A stretch of DNA of 64,000 nt from Musa acuminata AAA Group (lineage: Eukaryota; Streptophyta; Magnoliopsida; Zingiberales; Musaceae). The position numbers and the translations under genes are program-made. Every line of letters starts with the position of its first letter. Within the stretch, counting starts at the first letter, position 1. Below the pieces are notes generated by a model. It had not been told where the DNA came from. It saw nothing but the letters and a program-made list of their open reading frames with translations, and ran no database searches. Location of the stretch: the NCBI RefSeq assembly GCF_036884655.1, contig NC_088348.1, forward strand, positions 23,115,501 to 23,179,500, given 5' to 3'. Shown piece by piece: positions 42,200 to 53,429 of the stretch.

Positions 42200-45100
42200 T
42201 CAGCTGTACCAGTCCAGAAAGAGAATGGAGAACGTGAGGACAAATAAGAAAAGAAGAAGAAAAGTTCGGCTGCTGCTGTTGCGCTTGATGGCCTGAGACA
42301 GTTCCTTGTTACCTTGCTCCACATTGTTTGTAGCTTCAACTGCCTAAGAACCACAGACAAAAAGGGTCAGAGTTGACTTTGAATGGATGGAACAACAGAA
42401 TCAAAAAACAAGATATACACGTATGCAAGAACAGTTGACTATGATGATGACAAGGTTGCAGTGTGTATCTCTATCATCGGGAAAAAACTCTGCTTGTATG
42501 TATGTATGTCATCATATTGTACTCATGTTGCTAAAAAGCACTGGCAATTTTAAGATTTTGTCCAAGATTTTGCCAGTTTTATGGGTTAAAAAAACAAGCC
42601 AGTGATCTCTCTCCAAGTCCTCCCCTCGATTGCATAAAGTTACTTGTTTCTCTAAACACTATTCCTCAAAAAGATGAGCTGCTCATCCTCTCTCATATGG
42701 TCATTCCTAGGTGAATGATGCCGGTGGCATTAAACATCTAGCAACCTTTTGATATCGACAACCACGAGACATAATTCAGTGTGAATCAGTTTGTCTCCAA
42801 GAACCCACTATCCAATTCATCCAATTGGCTCCAATCCCATAATTAGTTGGCCAATCTGAGAAATTGCTTCCAGTTTTCTACAACTTGCACCAAGAAGCTC
42901 CACAAAGCTTCAGTGCTATACAATTCCCCATGAAATAGGTTATCTGACCATCCGCATGAGGTTGATCAGCTGAAGTGAATATTCAGCATAGCTACCCAAA
43001 GGTTACCTTCAGCATGGCTACCCCAACAATGCTATTTTACATTGCTTATATGGCTGACAGACAGTAGTGCATTTATATTTACTCCAGCTTTCGAAATAAC
43101 AAACTTATGGCCGGCGTTCAACAAAATTTTGTCATGCTACATGCTAAATGACATGTGTCTTGACAACCAAACAAAATCAGGAAATATACACAGCAGTTAT
43201 TATGCGAAAACATGATAAAATTTAAAAATAAGAAGCTCACAGGAAGCAGTTTTTTTTTATTTCCAGGATCAACACATGTAAAACACACATCCAGTTGAAA
43301 CAAGTACCAGAACTGATAAAAGTATATAGGCAGTCATCCTAATTGTTAGCTAACCATCAGAGTCAAAAGCATATTGAAAAGTCTAACCATATATAAAATG
43401 TATACAGACCTGTTCATACAGATGTTCAATCTGTTCCGCCTGTTGTAGAACATGAGTTGACATGAGATGACTCAATACTGATATCTCTACCGTCTTAGTC
43501 TCTGCTTCTTGTACAGCATCAAGGAGGCTGCTCAATTCCACCTGATCAATGAAGATTAAAAATAGAATTAACATATACCAAAACATGTTTCAGGGCACCC
43601 CCCAGAGCTATTGGTACAGTAAAATTAGTGTTGCTTCTGCATATAGATTGGTTACTTGAAGAGCTCGTGTTTCGTCATCCAAAAGTTGATCTTGCACTCT
43701 CAAGGCCGTTGAGGTTGGCTCCTGTCCTCCAAGCTCAGGAAGAGAGGATGCAGAGGGTTCAGACAGTTGTTCTGAAGAAGTTGAGTGGATAACTCTGTTA
43801 ATCTTCCTTCTTGGCATAGCTCTGTTGAGAGCCTCCTGAGAACGTATAGATCTGAGCCGGTCAAACTGAACACTGACAGAATGGAGCCGCTCACTGAGAA
43901 TTAAAACCTGCAGCAAGGATGATGATTAGGGAAAGATTATCATGATTTAGAGAATATGACAAAAGAACATAACGAATGTTAAGATAGCCCTGCCTTACAG
44001 AAAAGAAATCAGAATCTGGTACAAAAAAGTTTCTCAAAATAAATTGAAATGAAAGCTTTGGATCGTAAAGTCATACTATATCATTATGAGTTGCTCAAGT
44101 TTTTCAGAAATAAAAATAAAATATAAGTACCTTAAAGATCCTTAATAAAATAACCTTTGAGTCAGTTGTCAGTAACAAATCAAGAGATATTTAGCTACAA
44201 TAGCTCAATAAGACATTAATAAAGATTAGATACTCTCACATATTTTTAAGAGCAATTTTATAGCTTCATTTTCTTCATTGTTCTATCATTTCAGATAATG
44301 TAAGAGAGAGACCACACTAATGTGGGAAAGTTCAGAAAATCAAAGTGTTGGATGAAAATAAATGGTGGACCTAGATGATAAAGCCTATGGAACCAAGATG
44401 AGCTTTTCTGCATTATTACACAAGATCAGGTTACATAAGTGTCGGCAACAACAATAATTTTAACCATAAAAAGTGAGCACATGGATAACAGAAATAGCAC
44501 AGAATTGGGATGCAAATAGGTAAAATTGAGTACTAGATTAGAAAATAGAGGAACCGAAGAATAGAGACAATAAGCCACAATCCTAGACACTCTTTTCATA
44601 TCACACCACTACATAAGTATTCTATCCAAACAACAGTAAGTTCATAGTTCATACCACACCATGCTTGTGAGCCACTACATCTGCATTGATATTATCATCC
44701 CTTCTGTGAAGCCACGATTTTGTGTTTGTACTCTTCTCTTCAGTGCATATCATATTCTGAAGGATATTTATCTGGTCCCTGCAAGATTTTACAAAAATAA
44801 CAACCTGAAAAGGAAAAACTTATCAAGAAAAAGAAAATGTTACAATAAGCACAAAACATAGTGCATGCACCACAAATACACAGAGAATAGAAAATAATAA
44901 AAGAGAAATGAGCTGATTTAACAGTGGCCTTGAGAAGACTGTTCCGATGAGAAAAAACCTATTCAGCAAAGCGGTCCACAATTCAAGAAGAATTATTTTC
45001 CAGACTCATGAGCATTAACAACAAATTGTGATGCATCCTTCTCAGTTTATTTCTCCCTTACGCCCTTCTTTTATAGATAATATATGTCATTTTAATTACG

Positions 45101-45882
45101 AAGAAAGCTAAAATGGTCATAGTTAGTAAAAATGGATAGAAAATGAAGTCACGATAACTCACTTCATGTTCAATGTTGTCTCTCTCTTGTTCAGTGATTC
45201 GGTGCATATCCACATAATCTTTCCGATGCTTAATGATAAAGCATTCCAGTTCTGAAATACTTTCAAGCTAAAAACAAGAAAAATGTCAAAGTTTCCATCG
45301 ATCATAAAGGTTTCATATAATAAAGGTTTCAGAGCAGAAACCAAACAAGGAAAGAGACTCAGCAGTTTCACATACCGTCTTGAGTGCCGCTTTTGTGAAA
45401 GGAGATTTCTCTACGGGCTTATGCAAGATGAAAGATGCCAAGACTGCAGCCAATTTAGACTGCCAAATACAATAAGCAATCAAAAGCAGATTTGTCAAAA
45501 ATGAGGTGCTTCCTAAATCTCATGTGATTATATAAGCACCTAATATTATTATAACAGCTATTGATTTATCTAAAATTATTCCAAATGCAACAAAGTATAA
45601 AACTCTGAAACAGAATCACTTGAAAAAACAGTGTTGCTGAAACAGTATTTGAGTCTAAGATGATGTGTGCATAATTACCAAGAAGCAACCATTTCCAACG
45701 TGTTATAAGGAGAAAATCTTCCATTAATATTTAAACTAAAGCTGTGAACTCCAATGCATTAACAGAAAGCATGAACCCGAGATGTTTTGGAACTATTGAC
45801 CTACCTCATTATACCCAAGAGATGGAGCAGTAGCACGGATAGCATCCTTGAAATCTTCTGTTCTATCCCTACTTTTGGCCAT
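42200..45882 (-). CDS. SYP81: Syntaxin of the SYP81 (syntaxin 18/Ufe1) group, ER Qa-SNARE
   Basis: Seven minus-strand exons: 45882-45805, 45459-45376, 45267-45163, 44804-44655, 43907-43656, 43541-43410 and 42343-42200. They give 314 residues, against about 310 in Arabidopsis. SYP81 mediates fusion of Golgi-to-ER retrograde vesicles at the ER. The N-terminus MAKSRDRTEDFKDAIR is the conserved syntaxin-18 leader. HKPVEKSPFTKAALKTLESI and KHRKDYVDMHRITEQERD form the N-terminal helical domain. The SNARE helix spans LSHLMSTHVLQQAEQIEHLYEQAVEATNNVEQGNKEL. The C-terminus is one membrane anchor (TFLLLFLFVLTFSILFLDWYS), as expected for a tail-anchored protein. All junctions are GT-AG and in frame. The identification is strong because the leader, SNARE helix and tail closely follow the family. 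Confidence 0.94.
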
Positions 45883-46168
45883 TGCATAACCATCTAATGG
45901 CCGATGTAAAGAACGATGCTTTTCCTAACCAGTGTTTTAAACTTTCTTTGCATTTGCTGCAAGAAATAAAAGGACTCTTTAAGAGTCAATCACGAATGAA
46001 GACTTAGGTAACGCACAAAAACTCCACATAATATTATATATAGTATACTCAACAACAGTATTGTGGTGCTAGGCGCCAAGGTTCCAAAAGCCTGAGGCAC
46101 TAGGCGCTTACTTGCCCAAGTGCAATGAGACCCTTGTCAATATACAAATTATTAAAAAAAACATAATT

Positions 46169-46169
<1 letters not shown>

Positions 46170-46217
<48 letters not shown>
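46170..46217. repeat. (GA)n microsatellite
   Basis: About 48 bp of uninterrupted AG/GA dinucleotides, roughly 290 bp upstream of the syntaxin start codon. Confidence 0.95.
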
Positions 46218-46220
<3 letters not shown>

Positions 46221-46548
46221 AGATAAAAATTAGACAAAATACATGAACTTCATATCATTTTATATTCAATATATCACCGCTAAAATTTCCAATTTCATTC
46301 ATTCAACCATTTATAAGGCATGAAAGTAGTGCATCGTTCAAATCTAACAACAAAAATAACAAAGCCGAAGAATATCAACATAAGGATTGTCCAAGAATAA
46401 TTAACAAAAGTTGACTATTATTAACAATAATTAATATTATTATTAAAGGAAGCGAGATGGGGGCGGTCGGTGATTGAAAGAAGCAGACAAAGGAACGCCA
46501 TCGGGGGCAGATGGAGGGAGGGCTGTCGGAGGAAGAGCAGAGAGAGAG

Positions 46549-46584
46549 AGGGGGGTGGGGCGGGGTGGAGGGGGAGGGGGAGGG
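46549..46584 (+). other. Potential G-quadruplex tract
   Basis: Runs of G (5, 4, 4, 4, 5, 5 and 3 bases) separated by one to three bases occur within 36 bp on the plus strand. This satisfies the usual G3+N1-7 pattern several times over. Structure formation is inferred from sequence only. Confidence 0.6.
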
Positions 46585-46758
46585 TAGCTGTCGGGAGGCG
46601 GCGGCTCTGCCGGAAGAAGCAAAGGGCGGCGACAGGGGACGACGTCCCTGCTGGGAAGAAGCATAGAGCAGCGCCTGAGAGGAAGGAGATGGGGGAGGAG
46701 GAGGAGGATACGGGGGACGGGGGCTGGCTGCATCTTACTCTAGCCTTGAATCCACTGC

Positions 46759-46762
<4 letters not shown>

Positions 46763-46834
<72 letters not shown>
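46763..46834. repeat. (AG)n microsatellite, about 72 bp
   Basis: A long uninterrupted AG run; the opposite strand reads as poly-Ser/Leu in short frames, which explains the spurious open frames here. Confidence 0.95.
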
Positions 46835-46835
<1 letters not shown>

Positions 46836-47438
46836 CACCGTCGGGAGGCGCAGCACCGACCGTCTTTGCACGCGCAGGAGGAGGATCGCCGATCGATCCG
46901 CTCGGAGTAGGGTTCGGCGGCGTTGAGGGGGAGAGAGAGAGATATAGGGGGAGTGGGGGACAAGTCATCTGGCTGGGTTGAACCGGATCAATCAATTAAT
47001 TCGATCCATCTCGAGCTCGATGAAAGTCGATTTCGGCCAATCGACCGCCTCGGCCACCCAGCGTCTGGGCTCGCCCACGTGACGGCCGCATGATTACTCT
47101 ATATTGAATAAGTGATTTCACCGTGATGTACAATTAACAGGTAAATTAAATTAATTCGACTCGGAACCGGTTTAGATACGTCGTGTTGTCCATCTCGATC
47201 CAATCGAGCCAGGTTTGACTTTAAGCCGAACCGAGCCAGAAAGAGCGGAGAGGGGGCAATTAGCAAATAGACGTGTGCTTTCAACCCAAGAAATTGATTT
47301 ACCCAACCATTAATATGATGATGGTATGTATCGATACATCTGATTTGATCCGTCACGGTAGCATTTGATTGATGAAACTTATATCGTCATTTTTTCGATC
47401 TACCGTATAATCTCGATTGCTTAAAAATGTTCGTCACA

Positions 47439-47442
<4 letters not shown>

Positions 47443-47502
<60 letters not shown>

Positions 47503-47544
47503 TCGTATTATCTTTCTTTTGTATATATATATATATATATATAT
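47443..47544. repeat. Two (AT)n tracts
   Basis: AT runs at 47443-47500 and 47522-47544, separated by CTTCGTATTATCTTTC-type sequence. They sit about 90 bp before the left boundary of the gypsy-type element. Confidence 0.95.
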
Positions 47545-47629
47545 GTACAAAAATCTAATTTTGACTCAAATAATTAATAAGTAAAAGATTAAAAAAAGAA
47601 AAAACCCAAAAGCACTTTGTACGCTATCC

Positions 47630-47634
47630 TAAAC
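47630..47634. repeat. Left target-site duplication TAAAC
   Basis: Identical to 51337-51341. It defines the insertion site of the gypsy-type element. Confidence 0.85.
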
Positions 47635-48116
47635 TGATAAGATCCTAAAGTCTTATCGTAGGCTCTGATACCAAATGATAAGACCCTAAAGTCTTATCGT
47701 AGGCTCTGATACTAATTGATAAGACCATAAAGTCTTATCGTCGAAGAAAGAGGAGAAATGAGGAAGTCTTATCGTTGAAGAAAGGGGAGAAATGAGGATG
47801 ATAATGATCACTTCGAGGGGATCGGCCTCCTTGATCACTTCGAGGGGATCGACCCTCCTTGATCACTTCGAGGGGATCGGCCTCCTAGGGTTTGTCAAGA
47901 GACAGAATAGTATTTTTCATAGATTACTGAAAAGAAGCAGTTACATTCCTATTTATAGAGTTCCACCCAGAGTCCATCAGGACTTGAACTCTAATAATAA
48001 ATAAATATTAAATAAACCTCTACTTGATTATAACTGAACCAAACCGACTCAATAAACAACTAGACTAAACAAACTCAATAAACATTATTCAAAAGCTCAG
48101 AAAAAGGGTCCTAACA
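47635..48116 (-). repeat. Left (3') LTR of the gypsy-type element
   Basis: About 482 bp, TG...CA bounded. It shares nearly identical sequence with the right LTR from TAGGGTTTGTCAAGAGACAG to CCTAACA. On the minus strand a CTATAAATAG TATA box lies near 47950. Its outer end holds repeated GATAAGAC...GTCTTATC hairpins and two copies of the primer-binding-site complement GGCTCTGATAC (47661-47671, 47702-47712). Confidence 0.85.
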
Positions 48117-48132
48117 GTTCCTCCCTCTTCAA
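48117..48132 (-). promoter_or_regulatory. Polypurine tract of the gypsy-type element
   Basis: On the minus strand this reads TTGAAGAGGGAGGAAC and abuts the LTR start TGTTAGGA, the standard position for plus-strand DNA priming. Confidence 0.8.
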
Positions 48133-48202
48133 ATCAGCCTTGTCCTCAAGGCTGAGCAGCATTAATCTCGGGGAGGTTCTCTTTCAGCACTTTAGCCATA
48201 GA

Positions 48203-49258
48203 CTATCTGCAATGCATCACAACCCGTTGATCAAGTAAGTATGGTCTCCACTTTTTGACAGTGTAAGCAATAGGTCGATCTTTCAATGTAGTAATCGTTG
48301 CAAGAAATTCCTGGCCTTTGCTATCATAAGTTAAAATCCATCCATTAGCTTCGAATATATCACAACCTTCAATGTGGTGGGCTAATTGGGCTGTAACTTT
48401 CCTGTCCATAAAATTATTAGTGCTATCTGTATCAATCAAAATAGTGACAGGTTGATGCTTCAAAGTTCCTCCAATTTTTATAGTTTCTGGGTTAGCATAA
48501 CTAGCCAATGCATGCACTGTATGTGTGATGTCTTCAATATCTTCATCAGTTTTCATACCTTTATGATTGGAGTCCAACTCTTTTACTTATGGTTCTTCTC
48601 TAATTGGCTCAATCATCAGAAGTTGCCCTTGTTTACATCGGTGCTTCATACTCCACTTTTCATCATAGTATAAACCCTTTGCTGATCTTTCCTTAAGTTC
48701 TTCTTGGGTTAGTCTTCGGGTGTCAAGGCTTTGGTTGGGAATAGATAGGGCTGGTGGCTTACTGATCATCTGGTTATTGTCACTTATGTTTCCATGATTT
48801 TCCCTATTGATTTTTTTCTCATGTAGATGTGCGAATGAGATCGCAACTATCATAGTGTGAGGTTGACGAGCCTTAACTTCATACCGGATCTCTGGAATGA
48901 GACCTTCAATAAATGTATCCAGAAGTTGTCGTTCCGACCAATCTCTAGCTTGATTTGATAATCTTTCAAACCTACTCTGATATTCCAACACTATAGAAGT
49001 CTGACAAATTTTTGAGAGCTGTCCATCCACCTTCATGTATGAGTAGATTGTGTCACAATCTTGGAGCCCTTTTCTAGTATTTCCAGATCTGTGCAATGTA
49101 GAACTTGAGCTCCCACCTTGTTGAAATTTACTAAGGCTCCCCAGTAAATCCTTTTTGAAATTATTAAGTACTTCTTGTAACCGGTTCTCAATTCTAATTT
49201 CCAATGTTTCCATTTGTGCTTTCACTGAGTTATCGATGGCCATTTTGTAAGACTGCAA
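48203..49258 (-). pseudogene. gag-protease frame fused to an RNase H scrap, one in-frame stop
   Basis: A single minus-strand frame of 352 codons is interrupted by one stop (48587-48589). The first part matches gypsy gag: EYQSRFERLSNQARDW, FIEGLIPEIRYEVKARQP, then RRLTQEELKERSAKGLYYDEKW with a degraded zinc knuckle (cysteines lost). After the stop comes a retropepsin-like domain, VHALASYANPETIKIGG and TILIDTDSTNNFMDR, where the usual DSG/DTG triad reads DTD. It then passes directly into AYTVKKWRPYLLDQR, which resembles a segment of gypsy RNase H, and ends. Everything between protease and RNase H has been deleted. Confidence 0.8.
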
Positions 49259-51034
49259 ATCTGTAATCTCAACTCCTATTTTTGATGTTGGTCAAAAGCA
49301 TCAATCACTGTCCTATTTGGTGCTATTGTTGTGACGCAGTCGGAGGCAACACTATGGGAATGAAGGGTTGCTACGAGGATGCGAGAATGTAGCTGCGGTC
49401 GTCGCGTGGGAAGCAGCGATGCTTGTTGCGGTCGCTGCGTAGAGGGATCGCTGTTGCTGAGGGCTTGGAGGCAGCGATGGTGGTGCGGCTAGGGCAGCAC
49501 CGCCAAGGGCTCATCGCTGCGATGGCGACGGCGCAGATGGAAGGCAGCGTTGCTCTGTTTCTGTCACACTGCGGAAGGAGGCGCTGGTGAGAGGCAACGA
49601 TGCTTGTTGCAGTCGCTGCGTGGAGGGATCGCTGCTGCTGAGGGCTGGGAGGCAGCGATGGTGATGTGGTTGGGGGCAGCGCCGGCCCTTGCGGTGGCTG
49701 CGATGGAGGAAGAGTTATTGTCGTGTGTTTTTGTCACTGTGTGAGATGAGAGTGCCGAGGCTGAAAGGCGACGGTTGTGACTGCTGTGACCCAAGGAAGC
49801 AATCGCCGAGCAGCCGGGTTGAGGCTGCCGTGATGCCAACCAACAACTGCAGCAGCGGAGGCAGAACAAGAGGGAGGTGGCGTTGAAGCGGCCGGGGTTG
49901 AGGCTGCAGTGGTGGCAACCGGCGGCTGCGGCAAAGATGCAGAGCAAGGGAACTGCAGCAACGGTGCAGATCGAGGGGGTTGAGGTGAAGGCTGCAGTGG
50001 CTGGCAGCAGCAGTCGTGGCAGGCTGGGCGGCGAGCGGCGTCGTCGCTGGCTGGGCAGCAGTGGCGACGGTGGTGGCAACCGGCGTTCGCAGCAGCACGA
50101 GGATTGCCCTGTTTCTCGGTCACAAGGGGGCAGAGCAAGGGGGAGTGGCGGCGGTCGTTCTCGCCCGATCCAGGGGGAGCGGCGGCTGGGAGGCGAGCAG
50201 CGGTCGCCGCACGGTGGCTGGCAGTGGTGGTGGGTCGGCTGGAAGGCGACGGCGCTCGAGGCGTGGCTGCGATCGACGAGGGGCTGCGGCAACAGAGGAA
50301 GCTCTGTTTCTGCAACCGCTGCAAGGAGGGGCTGCGGCAACCGGCGGCTACGGCTGCGGTGCCGGCGGTCCTTCTCGCTCGAGCGAGATGGAGACGCAAG
50401 GAGAAGAGGTCGCTGGCCGGGTGATCGAGCGGCGGCGATGCGGCTGGGAAAAGTGGTGGTGACGCGGCTGGGAACAAGGGCAATCCGTGAGTTGCCCTGT
50501 TTCGGTCGCCGCGAGGAGGGCGACAATCGGCGGCTGCGGCTGCGACCCAAGGGGAGGCGGGCGGCGGTGGAGAGGCAGCGGTGGTGGCGCGGCTGGGAGC
50601 AGCGTCACCAACGATCGCCGAGGAGGAGAGGTCGAGCGGCTGCGCTGCGACGCAAGGGGAGGCGGGCGGCGGCAGTAGGGCTGGGATGGACGCTGGCAGC
50701 GTCGTCTCCTGGCCGGGGAACAGCGGCGGCGGTGGTCGCCGGCCGGGAAGCGGGGCGATGGTGGGCGCTGGCCGGAGAGCAGCAGCGGCGGGTGGGCTGG
50801 CCGGAAGCAGGGGACGCAGGGGTGGCTGCGGCTTTTCTTCCTCTCGTGTTTTTTTTTTTTTTGAACGAGATGGGGCAGCGAGGAGGTCGAGCGGTGGTCG
50901 AAGGCGCTGGCCGGGGAGCAACATCGACGGTGGAGGAGAAGGGAAGCAGGGGTGGTCGGCGCCGGGAAGCAAACGTTCCTTCTTGGTTGAGAAGGAATTT
51001 TATTGAAGAAAGGGGAGAAATGAGGATGATAATA
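49259..51034 (-). other. GC-rich, repeat-bearing leader of the gypsy-type element
   Basis: About 1.78 kb between primer-binding site and gag, extremely GC-rich compared with the AT-rich flanks. It contains a roughly 181-bp tandem duplication (CGATGCTTGTTGC(G/A)GTCGCTGCG at about 49417 and 49598). There are many diverged copies of GGCGGC / GGCTGCG / ACGCAAGGGGAGGCGGGCGG words (for example near 50550 and 50655). Long frames occur on both strands and encode only low-complexity Ala/Pro/Arg/Ser sequence, so none is called as a gene. Confidence 0.6.
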
Positions 51035-51045
51035 GGCTCTGATAC
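51035..51045 (-). promoter_or_regulatory. Primer-binding site of the gypsy-type element
   Basis: The minus strand reads GTATCAGAGCC, the core of the tRNA-iMet primer-binding site (TGGTATCAGAGCC). It lies at the inner edge of the right LTR. Confidence 0.75.
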
Positions 51046-51336
51046 TCGGCCTCCTTGATCGGTTCGAGGGGATCCTTGATCGTTTCGATCCCGGGATCGG
51101 CCTCCTAGGGTTTGTCAAGAGACAGAATAATATTTTTCATAGATTACTGAAAAGAAGCAATTACATTTCTATTTATAGAGTTCCACCCAAAGTCCATCAG
51201 GACTTGAACTCTAATAATAAATAAATATTAAATAAACTTCTACTTGATTATAACTGAACCAAACCGACTTAATAAACAACTGGACTAAACAGACTCAATA
51301 AACATTATTCAAAAGCTCAGAAAAAGGATCCTAACA
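51046..51336 (-). repeat. Right (5') LTR of the gypsy-type element, shortened
   Basis: About 290 bp. The outer 230 bp is nearly identical to the left LTR. The inner end next to the primer-binding site lacks the hairpin repeats of the left LTR and does not show a clean TG end, so this copy is shortened or rearranged. Confidence 0.75.
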
Positions 51337-51341
51337 TAAAC

Positions 51342-52548
51342 CTACAAGTCGTCTTTGTGGTCTTCACAATAATTATATATTTTGTGTGTCTTCTATTATT
51401 TTCTTTTCTTTTTCTTTCTTCTCTCGAGTAATAAAAAATTAATTTTGATTAAAACAATTAGTAAATAAAAGACTAAAATTTTTTTTAAGCAATAAACCCA
51501 GAAACTCATGATTGGCTACCCTAAAAAATTGAACTATCAATAAAATTTAAATGGTAAAGAAAAAAAAAATCAAATTCTCTTCACTCATTAGATACCATTT
51601 ATTTATTTACTTTTCAAAAGAATATCTCCATTCAAGTAATAAGAAAAAAAAATGGCAAGTAGATCATGACACCTATTTTTGGACAAATTATAGAATATTT
51701 CATTGTGATAGAAATTAAGTAATAATAAATATATCAATCCATTTATTCACAAAATTTTTAGAGCATTCTTTGAGCTTGGATATAAAATAGGAGCTGAATG
51801 ATTTGAAGGCATATAATCTAATAGTTCATCGTCGACAGCCTTGTAAACTTAGGAGAATATTTGGTTAATAGAAATTTTATTTACATAAAACATATTCTCT
51901 AGCATTCAACGTATCGGTAAATCATTTCTTAGTTCCTACTCTCTAACCAAGTAGCTGACGAAGAAACCTTAGATGCATATTCCAATAGATTATTACAAGA
52001 ACATAAGAGACTATTTAAATGTTTTAGAAAAAGGTTGTGTTTGATAAACTTAAATTATGTTTATGTTGATAAGTCTATAATTACAGAATAAGTACATTAG
52101 ATAGAAAAAACAAATTGTAAGCTAGTTGATCGATGGCTTGGTATGTCTTTCTAATTAATTTTATTATAATAGGGTAATAATTTTTAACCTCTAATTAGAA
52201 TGGAGATAAGTAAAGTATTATAAAATGAAATATGATCACTGTCTTAAGTGTATTTTCTTCGTATTGTGTATTGTGTTAGCGCTTGTGGACAAAATTATTC
52301 AAGATATAATTAAAATATAAATTCTTCGAGTTGTGGGTAATTAAAAAGATACTCAAAAACTAATAGAACAAATAAAAGGAAAATGTGAGCAATCGAGAGG
52401 TGTAGCTTAAAAGAAAGGTCAGAAAGCAATATAGATCAGTATTATAATGTTTTGAAAAAAATAAGTATTCATAGGTATTATGATCAATCAAAGGTTGTTG
52501 TAAGATAATAAAAAAACAAAAGAGTTGAAACACTTATGGATACACTTA
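51342..52548. other. AT-rich spacer between the gypsy and copia elements
   Basis: No gene is seen. The sequence is AT-rich, with A and T runs and no clear repeat structure. Confidence 0.5.
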
Positions 52549-53111
52549 TGAGATATAAAGAAAAATAAATTTTGTATATAAATAAATACAACATAACGAA
52601 ATTAAATAAAAATCATAATAAAATAGGACATCAAGATTTACGTGGAAAACCTCTCTAATGTGAAAAATAAAAATCACAGGGTAAACCAGAGATAATCCAC
52701 TATAGGAATAATGAATATATAAATCTAAAAGTCTTTTATCCAAAACCCAAGCAACAATCTCAAGAGAATTACTAGGATATAAAGATTACGCCACTGTGCA
52801 CAATATCCAAATTCTCTCCAAGTAATCACATTAAAAATCTATCGTAGATCTGATCTAACATGAGATGAGAACATTGTCTAGATGATCGAGAATAGTCTCT
52901 CTACGTTGTTCTTATCTTTTTCCCTTTCATTCTATTATTTTACTACCCTTTTCTCCTCTTTTTTGAATCAAGTTACTCCTGTAGTTTTCTGCTTTGTTAC
53001 TGTAGTATTTCTCCTAATTTTTCGCAATCACCACACCCCCCTTATTAGATCTAGGGTTAGAATAAAAAGAAGGTGAGCTATGGGCTGAACTCATGGGTTG
53101 TCAGCCCAACA
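52549..53111 (-). repeat. Left (3') LTR of the copia element
   Basis: About 563 bp, from TGAGATATAAAG to CAGCCCAACA. It is similar along its length to 58310-58947 and, for the first 375 bp, to 57076-57452. Shared landmarks include AATCCACTATA(A/G)GAATAATGAATAT and GTAGATCTGATCTAAC. Confidence 0.85.
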
Positions 53112-53429
53112 ACCTCTCCTTTTAGCCCATAAGGGAGGTTGTTTTATGACTCCTCAACATGAAACCATGCTGATCAACTGTCGGCACATATCCTGTATTT
53201 CTTTTGGTAATGTCTTTGTTAATATGTCAACTCCATTATCATCTGTATGAATTTTCTGAAGTTACAACTGCTTCTTTTCAGGTATATTTCGAATCCAGTA
53301 ATATCTGACATCTATATGCTTTGACTTGGAATGAAAAGTTGGGTTCTTACACAAATGGATGATACTTTATCTATCACAATTCACCACATAGTTTTCCTGT
53401 TTCAGCTCCAATTCTTATCAGAATTCTTT

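Larger units (their letters stand above)
45883..47629. other. Region upstream of the syntaxin gene: microsatellites and a G-rich tract
   Basis: Contains the syntaxin promoter, (GA)n tracts (46170-46217, 46763-46834), a strongly G/A-rich plus strand from 46440 to 46950, and (AT)n tracts (47443-47500, 47522-47544). Near 46070-46115 an AGGCGCC / AGGCGC pair flanks CCAAAAGCCTGAGGCACT, a word pattern seen in plant repeats. Frames on the C-rich minus strand are low-complexity Pro/Ser/Leu and not convincing genes. Confidence 0.5.
47635..51336 (-). mobile_element. Ty3/gypsy-type LTR retrotransposon, internally deleted and non-autonomous
   Basis: The element is flanked by a perfect 5-bp duplication TAAAC (47630-47634 and 51337-51341). 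Both ends carry LTR sequence that terminates on the plus strand in CCTAACA. On the minus strand the order is: LTR (51336-51046), primer-binding site GTATCAGAGCC complementary to initiator tRNA-Met (51045-51035), a GC-rich leader, gag and protease (49258-48203), polypurine tract GAAGAGGGAGGAAC (48117-48130), then LTR (48116-47635). Reverse transcriptase and integrase are absent. The two LTRs differ in length because the left one carries additional terminal repeats. It could not move without another element's enzymes. Confidence 0.87.

Noticed and set aside
46443..46995. Pro/Ser/Leu-rich minus frames upstream of the syntaxin gene
   Set aside because: They translate GA microsatellites and G-rich tracts; no domain is visible.
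49564..51118. Several long open frames (up to 412 codons) on both strands in the GC-rich leader
   Set aside because: They encode low-complexity Ala/Pro/Arg/Ser sequence, overlap on opposite strands, and follow from GC-rich repeats lacking stop codons.
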